Shown here piece after piece: positions 53,349 to 62,175 of a DNA stretch of 64,000 nt. The DNA lies in assembly GCA_964445815.1 (NCBI GenBank), contig CAYULW010000005.1, forward strand, positions 124,001-188,000, written 5' to 3'. The notes under the pieces are model-generated. The model searched no databases and was not told where the DNA came from. It saw only the letters and a program-made list of their open reading frames with translations. This DNA is from CAYULW01 sp964445815 (lineage in GTDB: Bacteria > Bacteroidota > Bacteroidia > Flavobacteriales_E > Vicingaceae). The position numbers and the translations under genes were made by a program. Within the stretch, counting starts at the first letter, position 1. Every line of letters begins with the position of its first letter.

Positions 53349-55504
53349 TTGCAGTACTTTTCAATTAGCTCTTCTACCTCTTTATAATTTCGAGATTGGG
53401 CTTCTTTCCAGAAATGACAAGCATTTTCAATATCATTAAGCTTTAAATATAGGGTTCCAATTCTATGAAATAAAGGAGGTCCGGGCAAATGTTCTATGAC
53501 AACCAGCAAGTCATCGATCGCATTTTGATATTCCCCAAGTTTCATGTAAGTTTCAGATCGTTGATAATAAGCTTTGTCTCTGACCTGCTCATTACCGATG
53601 GCAATTTTAAAATAGTCTAGACTTTCGCGCCAATAGCCTTCACGTGTTAAGCGCTCAGCAATTTGCGCAGCATGTATAGGATCTCCGGCATAAGTATCAA
53701 AAGTCTTTTTGGCTTCATCTCTTCTGTTTTGCTTAAGAGCGATAAGACCTAACTGAAAATTGATAGGGAAATTTTTAGGCTGGATACTTTTAAGGTAAAG
53801 AAGGTCACTTTTTGCATCTTCCAAACTATCCATTTGAAAAAATAGATTGGCTCTATTTAAATAAAATTGAGCATTTTGAGGACTGAGATGTATGGCTTTA
53901 CCAAAGTCGGTTATGGCTTCTGAATAGTTTTTACGCATAGAGTTAGTGATGCCTCTGTTATTGTATAGTTCAGCACTTTCTGATTGGAGTTCAATGGCTT
54001 TGCTAAGATCGGAATAAGATTCCTCCAACTTCCCCATTTTGGCTAACAATGCACCACGGATGTTCAAAACCTGTTCAGATTTTGGATTTTTATTTTTGGC
54101 ATTAGTTAAATCTTTCAAAGCTTTTTCCAATTGCTTCTTCTCCTCATATATCTTAGCTCTATTAATCAAGCCCTTTATTAATTCAGGCTCAATGCTCAGA
54201 GCCATATTAATTTGTTGAAAAGCGGCATCGGTTTGACCCTTTTTTAAAAGCACCTGGGCTTTTTCATTGATTGCCATTGCTCTCCCACGGCTTTTCTCTT
54301 GAGTGCCCTCAATAGAAGCATTCCATACTTCCAAACTGTTTTTGAAGATGTTTTTATATTGATAGCTATAAAAACCGAAAACAAAAATGATGACAATGCA
54401 AAGAACCTTTATCATTTTTGATTGATTCCCATCAATCAAATTGGCGACCAAAAAATATAAACCAATAAAAGGGAGATAGGCATACTTATTAAATACAATT
54501 TCATTCCCCGTTGGCATAAATTCTAATACAGGGAGAAGAGAAACGCTGAAAAACAGTATGGCAAAGATTAATTTTCGATGTTTTTTGTATCTGTAAATTA
54601 TAATCCCGATTAATATTGGAACAAGAGCCAAAACATAGTAAATAGCCCTTAAACTTCCTCCATCTAGTTGAGGATAAAAGTTCTTTGGCGATAGGTTAAA
54701 TGGAACTATGAATTTGATCAAATAATAACCATAGCTGTATGCAAAAAGGAAAACACGTTCCAGAAATTCATATGAGGTGTTTGTCTCAGATATATATTGT
54801 GCGTCCTTTTGAAGGTTAATCTTTATGAATACAAAAACAACACTCAAAAGCAACAACGGAGCATAGTGTTTTATCTGTTTCTTAACGCTCAAACCCTTTT
54901 GTAACCAATCAATAAGAAAAAACAAAATGGGTAAAACAATGGCATTGCTGTTACTCAATAAAGACAGCGTAAAAAAGAGTAGCATAAGAGCGTAACCCTT
55001 TATGCTGTTCTTATTGGAATGGTTTACAGATGAAATAAGAGATAGTAATCCGAAAAGCAGAAATAAACTGTCTTTTCTGGAAGAAACCCAAACAACATTT
55101 TCGACATGCATGGGATGAATTAAAAACAGTCCTGCTGCAATTAAACAAGTCAGTGGCTCTAGCTTTAACTTAGACAGAAAGAAAAACAGCAACCATCCAT
55201 TCATAAGATGGATCAGAAGATTTGTCAAGTGAAAGTTCCTGGCATTTAAGCCATAAATTGACTGTTCAATCATCCAGCTTAAAGAGGTAATCGGATGATA
55301 AGACCCATTATTAGTGTGAGTAAAGATATACTCAAGATTTTCTGCGTTGAAGTCTTTTAGTTCAGTTCTGTTTAAAACAATCAGATCATCATCAAAATTG
55401 ATCAGAAACTCAAAGTTTAGGCTATTGTAATAGACCGCAAAGCACCCTACGGTGACGATTAAGAGTATGAGATAATAATGTCTTTTTACAAGCTTTTGAA
55501 ACAA
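53345..55504 (-). CDS. TMTC-like polytopic membrane protein with C-terminal TPR repeats, TTG start
   Basis: A 719-residue protein. The N-terminal ~390 residues hold about ten hydrophobic segments and the pattern of TMTC/GT-C enzymes: FDDDLIVLNR in the first loop, then SYHPITSLSWMIE, HLTNLLIHLMN and LIHPMHVENVVWVSSRKD. The C-terminal ~310 residues are about eight TPR repeats (AELYNNRGITNSMRKNYSEAITDFGKAIHLSP). Eukaryotic TMTC proteins are O-mannosyltransferases with this exact layout; a bacterial protein O-glycosyltransferase is therefore a reasonable inference. The start must be TTG 55504, because a stop lies just upstream and no ATG occurs for ~70 residues. It diverges from the redox/glycosyltransferase operon. 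Confidence 0.8.
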   Translation of the reverse strand: MFQKLVKRHYYLILLIVTVGCFAVYYNSLNFEFLINFDDDLIVLNRTELKDFNAENLEYIFTHTNNGSYHPITSLSWMIEQSIYGLNARNFHLTNLLIHLMNGWLLFFFLSKLKLEPLTCLIAAGLFLIHPMHVENVVWVSSRKDSLFLLFGLLSLISSVNHSNKNSIKGYALMLLFFTLSLLSNSNAIVLPILFFLIDWLQKGLSVKKQIKHYAPLLLLSVVFVFIKINLQKDAQYISETNTSYEFLERVFLFAYSYGYYLIKFIVPFNLSPKNFYPQLDGGSLRAIYYVLALVPILIGIIIYRYKKHRKLIFAILFFSVSLLPVLEFMPTGNEIVFNKYAYLPFIGLYFLVANLIDGNQSKMIKVLCIVIIFVFGFYSYQYKNIFKNSLEVWNASIEGTQEKSRGRAMAINEKAQVLLKKGQTDAAFQQINMALSIEPELIKGLINRAKIYEEKKQLEKALKDLTNAKNKNPKSEQVLNIRGALLAKMGKLEESYSDLSKAIELQSESAELYNNRGITNSMRKNYSEAITDFGKAIHLSPQNAQFYLNRANLFFQMDSLEDAKSDLLYLKSIQPKNFPINFQLGLIALKQNRRDEAKKTFDTYAGDPIHAAQIAERLTREGYWRESLDYFKIAIGNEQVRDKAYYQRSETYMKLGEYQNAIDDLLVVIEHLPGPPLFHRIGTLYLKLNDIENACHFWKEAQSRNYKEVEELIEKYCN

Positions 55505-55584
55505 ACCAAATTAATTTTGAAGAAGAATTTCATTGTCCTATCTTAGACAAACAATTTTACACTTTTCAATTTAATTTGCCGTTG

Positions 55585-56880
55585 ATGGCGCACACAGTTA
55601 TTATAGGAAACGGAATATCAGGCGTTACTGCTGCTCGACATATCAGAAAACAATCAGACAATAGAATTACAATCATCTCATCAGAAACAGATTATTTTTT
55701 TTCCAGAACAGCTCTAATGTATGTATACATGGGGCACATGCAGTTTGAGAATATAAAACCATATGAAGATGGATTCTGGAAGAAGAATAAGATAGATTTG
55801 AAAAAAGCACATGTAGATGCTGTCGATTGTGAGAAGAAACAACTAAAACTTAAAGAAGAAGGAGATTTTAGTTTTGACAATCTAATCATTGCCTGTGGCT
55901 CAAAGCCTAATAAATTTGGATGGAAAGGGCAGGATTTAGACGGTGTTCAGGGACTCTATTCTTGGCAAGACCTTGAACTCATGGAGGAGAACACTAAAAA
56001 TATAAGCAGAGCAGTAATCGTTGGGGGGGGATTGATAGGTGTAGAAATGGCTGAGATGTTACTTTCAAGAGGAATAGCTGTTACATTTTTAGTGAGAGAA
56101 AAACGTTTCTGGGGAAGTGTATTACCTGAAGAAGAAGGGCAGTTGATTTCCAGACACATCAAATCTCATCATGTTGATTTAAGGTTTGAAACAGAATTAG
56201 ATGAAGTTATTCCAAGTGAACAGGGACGTGTCAAAGCGATTCGCACAAAGTCAGGAGAAGTTATTGCTTGTCAGTTTGTCGGTTTAACGGCCGGGGTAAG
56301 TCCAAATGTTCAATTTTTGAGCTCAAGCGACTTAAAGGTCAATCGCGGAGTGATTGTCAACGAATATTTGGAAACGAACATTAAAGATGTATATGCCATA
56401 GGTGATTGTGCAGAGTTTGAAACACATCCGACCGGAAGGAGAAATATAGAACAGGTTTGGTATACGGGTAAGATGATGGGCGAAACAGTTGCGCAAACCA
56501 TCTGCGGAGATAGAACAGCCTATCGGCCCGGAGTATGGTTTAACTCTGCCAAATTTTTTGATATTGAATATCAGACCTATGGATGGGTATGGGCTAAAGC
56601 GAAAGAGAATGAATCCACATTGTACTGGGAACACAAGGATGGAACCAAATGTGTAAAATTGGTTTATGATAATGAATCCAAGTCTTTTCTGGGCATCAAC
56701 CTGTTCGGCATTCGTGCCAGACATGAAGTGATGGACAGATGGTTGTCAGATCAAATAGCTATAGATCATGTTTTAGCACGACTTCCTGAAGCCTCTTTCG
56801 ATCCGGAGTTTTTTGAAAATCATCTTGAAAAGGCAGCTCAAGTCATGTCAAATCAACTCCAACAAATAATACACTCATGA
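55585..56880 (+). CDS. NAD(P)/FAD-dependent pyridine nucleotide-disulfide-type oxidoreductase
   Basis: A 431-residue flavoprotein; start ATG 55585 (MAHTVIIGNG), with earlier TTG codons rejected. The FAD-binding GNGISGVTAARHI is at the N-terminus and the NAD(P)-binding GGGLIGVEMAEML lies near residue 150. The second FAD motif VYAIGDCAEF is near 275. It lacks a redox-active CxxxxC, so it resembles ferredoxin/rubredoxin reductases or nitrite-reductase-type NADH subunits rather than thiol reductases. It overlaps the membrane polyferredoxin gene by four bases, so it probably passes electrons to that protein. Confidence 0.88.
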   Translation: MAHTVIIGNGISGVTAARHIRKQSDNRITIISSETDYFFSRTALMYVYMGHMQFENIKPYEDGFWKKNKIDLKKAHVDAVDCEKKQLKLKEEGDFSFDNLIIACGSKPNKFGWKGQDLDGVQGLYSWQDLELMEENTKNISRAVIVGGGLIGVEMAEMLLSRGIAVTFLVREKRFWGSVLPEEEGQLISRHIKSHHVDLRFETELDEVIPSEQGRVKAIRTKSGEVIACQFVGLTAGVSPNVQFLSSSDLKVNRGVIVNEYLETNIKDVYAIGDCAEFETHPTGRRNIEQVWYTGKMMGETVAQTICGDRTAYRPGVWFNSAKFFDIEYQTYGWVWAKAKENESTLYWEHKDGTKCVKLVYDNESKSFLGINLFGIRARHEVMDRWLSDQIAIDHVLARLPEASFDPEFFENHLEKAAQVMSNQLQQIIHS

Positions 56881-58463
56881 GTGAAGTTCAGAAAAATATG
56901 GCATTGGTTCAAGGGCCTGAGGCGGAGACTAATTCTTGGCAAAAGGCAGGAAGCATAACTGGGGTATTTGGCATCTCCATTTTGTTCATTCAAGCTGCTG
57001 CTTCTTCCCTCGAGAATCACAGTCTATGGCTTGCTGTTGCGTTACTTGCCATATTTTCAGGGATTGTCTTATTTTCTAAGGGCTTATATGCACATAAGCA
57101 AGAAGGCATCAAGAATGACAAAGTTTGGTTTTACTCCATAAGTAGTAGGGGCTTTTTAGCATGGATAGCCGGTTTGGTTCTAACTGCTTTTTACATATTA
57201 CTTTACTTTTTCCCGGAGACCTTAGGTAAGGGAACAGATGGGATAAATACGGGCTTGGTGGCTTTATTCGATCCATTGAGTAAAGCTTTAAGTGGCAACC
57301 CTGCAAGCGAGTGGTTTGTGTATGGAACACTATATACAGTGGCCATTTTAGCTTTTGGTATTAAGTTCATGTGGAAATATCGCCATAACCGTTATGAAAA
57401 AATAAGAACACTTAGCGTCATGTTCTTCCAAACTGCTTTTGCTTTCATCATTCCGGAATTGATGGCAAGGTTGAATGGTGACCATTTCTACCTTCCTTAT
57501 TATGATCTGAAGAATGTATGGCCGCTTAATTATTACAATTTTGAGCAATACCGGGTTGATGCCCTTATTTCTGCGGGAGATATTGGATTGGCCATTTTGC
57601 TATTTGGAGTTGCTTCCATATTCGTCATTACACCTATTTTAACCTATAAGTATGGCAAACGCTGGTATTGTTCATGGGTTTGCGGTTGTGGGGGATTGGC
57701 AGAAACTGCTGGTGATGCCTTCCGTCAGTTGTCCGATAAAAGCACTTTCGCCTGGAAAGTGGAGAGATGGGTGATTCACAGTGTTTTGGTTTTTGTTGTA
57801 GTGGTGACTACAGCGGTAGTTTCAACCTATTTAGGTTATGATTCAAACAAGTATTGGTTGACTAAAGATTTGTTTTTAACTCTTGTCGGTTCAGGTCTTA
57901 CACTTCTCTTTGCATTGATTTGGGTTTATAAAAAGGAAGAATTGAAAAAAGATGCTCAAATAGGAGCAATCGGCTATTTGGTTATTATTCTTACTTTGTT
58001 AATGATCCATTTTTTTAGTGGAAACCAGCATGTTTTTCTATTTGAAGCAGAGACCTTAAGAAGTACCTATGGGTTTTTGATAGGGGCTATTTTTAGTGGA
58101 GTTATAGGGACGGGCTTTTATCCTATTTTGGGAAATCGCGTATGGTGTCGTTTCGGTTGTCCCATGGCTGCTATTTTAGGAATGCAACAACGCTTCTTTT
58201 CCAAATTTAGAATAACAACCAATGGAGGACAATGTATTTCATGCGGGAATTGTTCCACCTACTGTGAGATGGGAATAGACGTTAAGTCCTATGCACAAAA
58301 GGGGCAAAACATTGTCCGCTCTTCATGTGTAGGCTGCGGCATTTGTTCGGCAGTATGTCCTAGGGGCGTGCTTAAACTAGAAAATGGCAATGATACCGGA
58401 GCTACTCGTTATTCTTCAGATCCAATTACATTGGGTAATGATGGGATTAAATTAAACTTCTAG
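56877..58463 (+). CDS. membrane polyferredoxin, NapH/NosR/CcoG-like 4Fe-4S protein
   Basis: A 528-residue inner-membrane protein with roughly eight hydrophobic segments. Cysteine clusters are WCSWVCGCGG in a loop near residue 265, WCRFGCPM near 422, and two ferredoxin motifs near the C-terminus, CISCGNCSTYC and CVGCGICSAVCP. The WCxxxCP motif and paired ferredoxin sites match the NapH/NosR/CcoG group of electron-transfer membrane proteins. With the upstream flavoprotein it could move electrons across or into the membrane. The final acceptor is unknown; no nitrous oxide, nitrate or cbb3 oxidase gene is present. Confidence 0.85.
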   Translation: MSEVQKNMALVQGPEAETNSWQKAGSITGVFGISILFIQAAASSLENHSLWLAVALLAIFSGIVLFSKGLYAHKQEGIKNDKVWFYSISSRGFLAWIAGLVLTAFYILLYFFPETLGKGTDGINTGLVALFDPLSKALSGNPASEWFVYGTLYTVAILAFGIKFMWKYRHNRYEKIRTLSVMFFQTAFAFIIPELMARLNGDHFYLPYYDLKNVWPLNYYNFEQYRVDALISAGDIGLAILLFGVASIFVITPILTYKYGKRWYCSWVCGCGGLAETAGDAFRQLSDKSTFAWKVERWVIHSVLVFVVVVTTAVVSTYLGYDSNKYWLTKDLFLTLVGSGLTLLFALIWVYKKEELKKDAQIGAIGYLVIILTLLMIHFFSGNQHVFLFEAETLRSTYGFLIGAIFSGVIGTGFYPILGNRVWCRFGCPMAAILGMQQRFFSKFRITTNGGQCISCGNCSTYCEMGIDVKSYAQKGQNIVRSSCVGCGICSAVCPRGVLKLENGNDTGATRYSSDPITLGNDGIKLNF

Positions 58464-59155
58464 TGGAAAAGAAAGTAGTTGTTCTCATTCCTGCTTTTAA
58501 TGAAGAAAATGCAGTAGGGAAAGTGATCAACGACATTCCTCAGGGGATAGTTGATGAGGTGATTGTGATTAACAATAACTCAACAGATAAAACTTCTGAA
58601 GAAGCAGAAAGGGCTGGAGCTAAGGTTTTGTTTGAGTCGGTTAAAGGTTATGGTAGAGCCTGTTTGAAAGGAATAGATTACTTAATAGAGAATAGAAATT
58701 CAGATACAGATATAGTTGTCTTTATTGATGCCGATTATTCGGACTATCCTGAAGAAATGGCTGTATTAATAGAACCCATTTTGACACAAGGCAAAAAGTT
58801 GGTCATCGGTTCAAGAGCTTTAGGAGAAAGGGAATCCGGTTCGATGACACTACCTCAGATAGTTGGTAACTGGCTTGCAACCTCAATGATAAAATTAATT
58901 TATAAGCAATCATTTTCGGATTTAGGGCCTTTTCGTGCTATTGATTTTGAGACGTTAAAGGCAATGAAGATGCAGGATCAAACTTATGGATGGACCGTTG
59001 AAATGCAAGTGAAGGCGGCAAAGCAGAAGATTGCATATACAGAAGTTCCGGTCAATTACAGAAATAGAATTGGATTTTCCAAAATATCAGGTACAGTTAA
59101 AGGAACCGTTTTAGCAGGTTATAAAATCATCACAACAATATTTAAATACATTTGA
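58463..59155 (+). CDS. GT2 glycosyltransferase, polyprenyl-phosphate sugar synthase-like, GTG start
   Basis: A 230-residue soluble-type GT2 enzyme resembling dolichyl/polyprenyl-phosphate mannose or glucose synthases. Motifs are VLIPAFNEENAVGKVI, VINNNSTDKTSEEAE, GYGRACLKGIDYL, the metal-binding DADYSDYPEEM, and SDLGPFRAI. It lacks the C-terminal membrane helices of ArnC/GtrB-type enzymes. The start is GTG 58463, overlapping the polyferredoxin stop by one base. A product such as polyprenyl-phosphate-mannose could feed the GT-C-like proteins at 60647 and 53345. Donor sugar not determined. Confidence 0.85.
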   Translation: MEKKVVVLIPAFNEENAVGKVINDIPQGIVDEVIVINNNSTDKTSEEAERAGAKVLFESVKGYGRACLKGIDYLIENRNSDTDIVVFIDADYSDYPEEMAVLIEPILTQGKKLVIGSRALGERESGSMTLPQIVGNWLATSMIKLIYKQSFSDLGPFRAIDFETLKAMKMQDQTYGWTVEMQVKAAKQKIAYTEVPVNYRNRIGFSKISGTVKGTVLAGYKIITTIFKYI

Positions 59156-59159
59156 AATA

Positions 59160-60650
59160 ATGATGGAATGGGTTGTTTTGTTTGTCTATGGTTTCGCGCT
59201 TTTTTTTATCTTTTGCTACAGTCTTGTTCAGCTTCAGCTGGTATTTAAGTATAAAAAGTACAAGGCTATACAGCGTTTGAGATTAAAGGAAGAAGGGCAA
59301 TCTGCCTTTCAGCCCTCTATTACCATACAGCTACCACTTTACAATGAGAAATATGTAGTTGAGCGATTAATTGATGCTATAGCCAATCAGGATTACCCGA
59401 AAGACAGATTTGAAATACAAGTGCTTGATGATTCTACAGATGAAACGCTTACTATTGTTCACAATAGAGTTGAGTATTGGAAGGATTTGGGCTACTCGAT
59501 TGAGCACGTGCGACGTGAAAATCGAAAAGGCTTTAAAGCAGGCGCTTTAGCCTTTGGATTAGAAAAAGCAAAAGGAGAGTTCATTGCTATTTTTGATGCT
59601 GATTTTCTTCCCCATTCTGATTTCTTGAAACGTAGTATTATTGAGTTAGAAGACCCCACAATAGGCATGGTACAAACGAAATGGAAACACCTTAATGAGA
59701 ATTATTCATTGCTGACAAAACTACAAGCCTTTGGTTTGGATGCGCATTTTTCTGTTGAGCAGGGAGGGCGAAATGCCGGAGGGCACTTCATGAATTTTAA
59801 CGGAACAGCCGGAATATGGAGAAAGTCTGTAATTATAGAGGCGGGAGGTTGGCAATCCGATACACTGACAGAGGATTTAGATCTTAGCTACCGTGCTCAA
59901 TTAAAAGGTTGGAAGTTTAAATTTCTTGAAGAGGTCAATGCACCTGCAGAGTTGCCCGCAGAAATGAATGCCTTAAAGACACAACAATTTCGATGGAATA
60001 AAGGGGCCGCTGAGTGCACAAGAAAGAACTTGATGAAAGTCTTGAAAGCTAAAAATTTATCCTTTGCAACAAAAATGAATGCTTTGTTTCACTTGATGAA
60101 TTCAGGTATCTTTATTTGTATTGTGCTGATTTCCACATTGAGTCTTCCCTTGTTGTATATTAAGCACAGTGCTTTTGAATATCAATTATTATTTAAGATG
60201 GCCAGTGTTTTTATTCTCTGTTTACCAATATTGGCTTTATTTTATTGGACTTCTCTTAGAGAGGCTAAAGACAGTTCTATAAAAACGATATTAAAGTTTA
60301 TTGTTTATTTCCCTCTCTTTTTATCCGTTTCAATGGGTTTGTCATTGCACAATGCAATAGCAGTGGCAGAAGGTTATATAGGTAAAAAATCACCATTCAT
60401 TAGAACGCCGAAATTCAATTTAGACGATGATAAGAAGAAATCATGGACTAAAAATGCCTATTTGAAAAAAAGCTTGAACCCTCTGACTTTTATTGAGTTG
60501 TTCTTAGCATTATATTTTTTGTTTGCAGCCATTTATGGATTTAGAATGAATGATTTTGGCTTGATGCCTTTCCATATTATGTTGTTTTTTGGATTTCTTT
60601 ATGTTCCACTGAGTGCCATATCTCATGCCATTAAAGCGCAACTAGAATGA
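59160..60650 (+). CDS. cellulose-synthase-like processive GT2 glycosyltransferase
   Basis: A 496-residue membrane enzyme (two adjacent ATGs, 59160 and 59163). One N-terminal membrane helix, then the GT-A domain with ITIQLPLYNEKYVVERLID, VLDDSTDET, FDADFLPHSDFL, GTAGIWRK, TLTEDLDLSYR and the QQFRWNKG motif. Four C-terminal membrane helices follow. The D, DxD, TED, QxxRW set defines processive beta-glycan synthases (cellulose, glucomannan, hyaluronan type). No PilZ or BcsB-like partner is present. It follows the small GT2 gene by four bases and overlaps the next gene by four. Confidence 0.9.
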   Translation: MMEWVVLFVYGFALFFIFCYSLVQLQLVFKYKKYKAIQRLRLKEEGQSAFQPSITIQLPLYNEKYVVERLIDAIANQDYPKDRFEIQVLDDSTDETLTIVHNRVEYWKDLGYSIEHVRRENRKGFKAGALAFGLEKAKGEFIAIFDADFLPHSDFLKRSIIELEDPTIGMVQTKWKHLNENYSLLTKLQAFGLDAHFSVEQGGRNAGGHFMNFNGTAGIWRKSVIIEAGGWQSDTLTEDLDLSYRAQLKGWKFKFLEEVNAPAELPAEMNALKTQQFRWNKGAAECTRKNLMKVLKAKNLSFATKMNALFHLMNSGIFICIVLISTLSLPLLYIKHSAFEYQLLFKMASVFILCLPILALFYWTSLREAKDSSIKTILKFIVYFPLFLSVSMGLSLHNAIAVAEGYIGKKSPFIRTPKFNLDDDKKKSWTKNAYLKKSLNPLTFIELFLALYFLFAAIYGFRMNDFGLMPFHIMLFFGFLYVPLSAISHAIKAQLE

Positions 60651-61969
60651 AAACTCTAAAGTGGAGTTCGCTGATTGTTGGTGTTCTACTTAGTCTTCTT
60701 GCCTACACTTATATAGCTTATGTATTGGAAAGGCATAATTTTTTAGCCTTGGTTTCTTCCTTTGCTACGGCTCTTCTTGGGCTTTTCTTTATTCTTAAGT
60801 CAAATGCTCAATTAAGAACCATACAGTTTCTGGCACTTGCTTTTCGTTTGGTTTACTTGTTTACTATTCCAATGTTGTCAGATGATTATTTTAGATTTCT
60901 ATGGGATGGTAGTTTAGTAATTAATGGAATAAATCCTTTTCATTATTTACCAACAGATATAGATATAGATTTCCCATTGAAATCAGACTTGTTACATGGA
61001 ATGAATAGCCCTAACTATTATTCCATATATCCTCCCATCTCTCAGGTATTGTATAGTTTTGGAGCCTGGTTTTTACCCTTCGGCATACTACCTTCCATTA
61101 TTGCCATTAGAGTCCCTCTTATACTCGCCGAAATTGGCATGATCTTCTTGCTACCAAAGCTTCTAAAAAAGCTCAATATTAATCAAAAGAACAGCCTTTG
61201 GTATATCTTGAATCCTTTGGTAATTATAGAGTTGACTGGAAATCTTCACTTTGAGGGGCTAATGCTTTTTTTCCTAATAGCAGGAGTATATGCTTTCACC
61301 AATTCAAAAACGAATAGAGGGGCTATTTTATTAGGGTTTTCGGCGGCAGTTAAACTTTTACCTCTTATCCTGTTTCCGCTTTTTTTAAGAAAGTATAAAT
61401 GGAAAGAAGCAATAAAGATTTACTTAATAGCAGGAGCTACTTTTACTTTGCTTTGGTTGCCACTTTTGGATGTGCTAACAATTGAACATTTTTTCGATTC
61501 ATTTAACTTGTACTTCAAGAGCTTTGAATTTAATGCCAGCTTGTATTATGTGCTGAGGTGGATGGGTTATCAAATCTATGGGTACAATATGATTGAACTA
61601 TTAGGAAGTGTTCTACCCAAGCTGGCTTTATTGCTCATGCTAGTCATCATGCTGTGGCAATCTATAGACTCATGGAAAGAATTATTAAAGAAGGCCTTGT
61701 TCGCCTATTCCATCTATTATCTCTTTGCCTCCATTGTTCATCCATGGTATATTATTATTCCTTTGGTGGTTTCTTTGTTCACTTCCTATCGATATGTGGT
61801 CTTGTGGTCATTTCTATGTATACTAAGCTATTCAGCTTATCATGAAACAATCGTGTCAGAAAATTATTTATTTATCGCCATCGAATACATGTTAGTCATT
61901 ACTATGGCTTTAATGGAGTTTAAGATATTACCACAATTTGCTATCTTAGATCAAAAATTAATCAAATGA
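60647..61969 (+). CDS. GT-C-type polytopic mannosyltransferase-like protein
   Basis: A 440-residue protein with ten or more hydrophobic segments. The first large loop contains SDDYFRFLWDG, the acidic pair typical of GT-C enzymes, followed by GINPFHYLP and YSIYPPISQ. The layout fits polyprenyl-phosphate-sugar-dependent transferases of the GT87/mannosyltransferase type. It overlaps both neighbours by four bases (ATGA). It is the likely user of the product of the small GT2 enzyme in the same operon; the acceptor (lipid or glycan) is unknown. Confidence 0.8.
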   Translation: MKTLKWSSLIVGVLLSLLAYTYIAYVLERHNFLALVSSFATALLGLFFILKSNAQLRTIQFLALAFRLVYLFTIPMLSDDYFRFLWDGSLVINGINPFHYLPTDIDIDFPLKSDLLHGMNSPNYYSIYPPISQVLYSFGAWFLPFGILPSIIAIRVPLILAEIGMIFLLPKLLKKLNINQKNSLWYILNPLVIIELTGNLHFEGLMLFFLIAGVYAFTNSKTNRGAILLGFSAAVKLLPLILFPLFLRKYKWKEAIKIYLIAGATFTLLWLPLLDVLTIEHFFDSFNLYFKSFEFNASLYYVLRWMGYQIYGYNMIELLGSVLPKLALLLMLVIMLWQSIDSWKELLKKALFAYSIYYLFASIVHPWYIIIPLVVSLFTSYRYVVLWSFLCILSYSAYHETIVSENYLFIAIEYMLVITMALMEFKILPQFAILDQKLIK

Positions 61970-62154
61970 CAATAGGGCGATTACTATTTATTGTCGGAAT
62001 CATCATTGCGATATATGCTGTGGTAAGCGGTATACATTTCCACATGAGTGTCAATGATGGCAATTTTTCTTTTTCGAAAGGCTTTAACTTTAAGATCGGC
62101 ACTTTTATTGGCGGAATCATTTTAGCCATTATTGGAAAGAAAATTCAGAAATAG
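61966..62154 (+). CDS. small two-helix membrane protein
   Basis: A 62-residue protein with two hydrophobic stretches (LLFIVGIIIAIYAVVSGIHF and FIGGIILAIIGKKI) joined by a short loop with Asn, Asp and Phe residues. I do not recognise a family. Its ATG overlaps the stop of the GT-C-like gene (ATGA), so it is very likely translated as the last gene of the operon rather than a chance frame. It might be an accessory subunit of one of the glycosyltransferases. Confidence 0.6.
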   Translation: MTIGRLLFIVGIIIAIYAVVSGIHFHMSVNDGNFSFSKGFNFKIGTFIGGIILAIIGKKIQK

Positions 62155-62175
62155 AAGAACAATGGCTCCAATCCG

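Noticed and set aside
56332..56724. 130-codon open frame on the minus strand
   Set aside because: It is a shadow of the FAD oxidoreductase gene, which has clear cofactor motifs in the plus frame.
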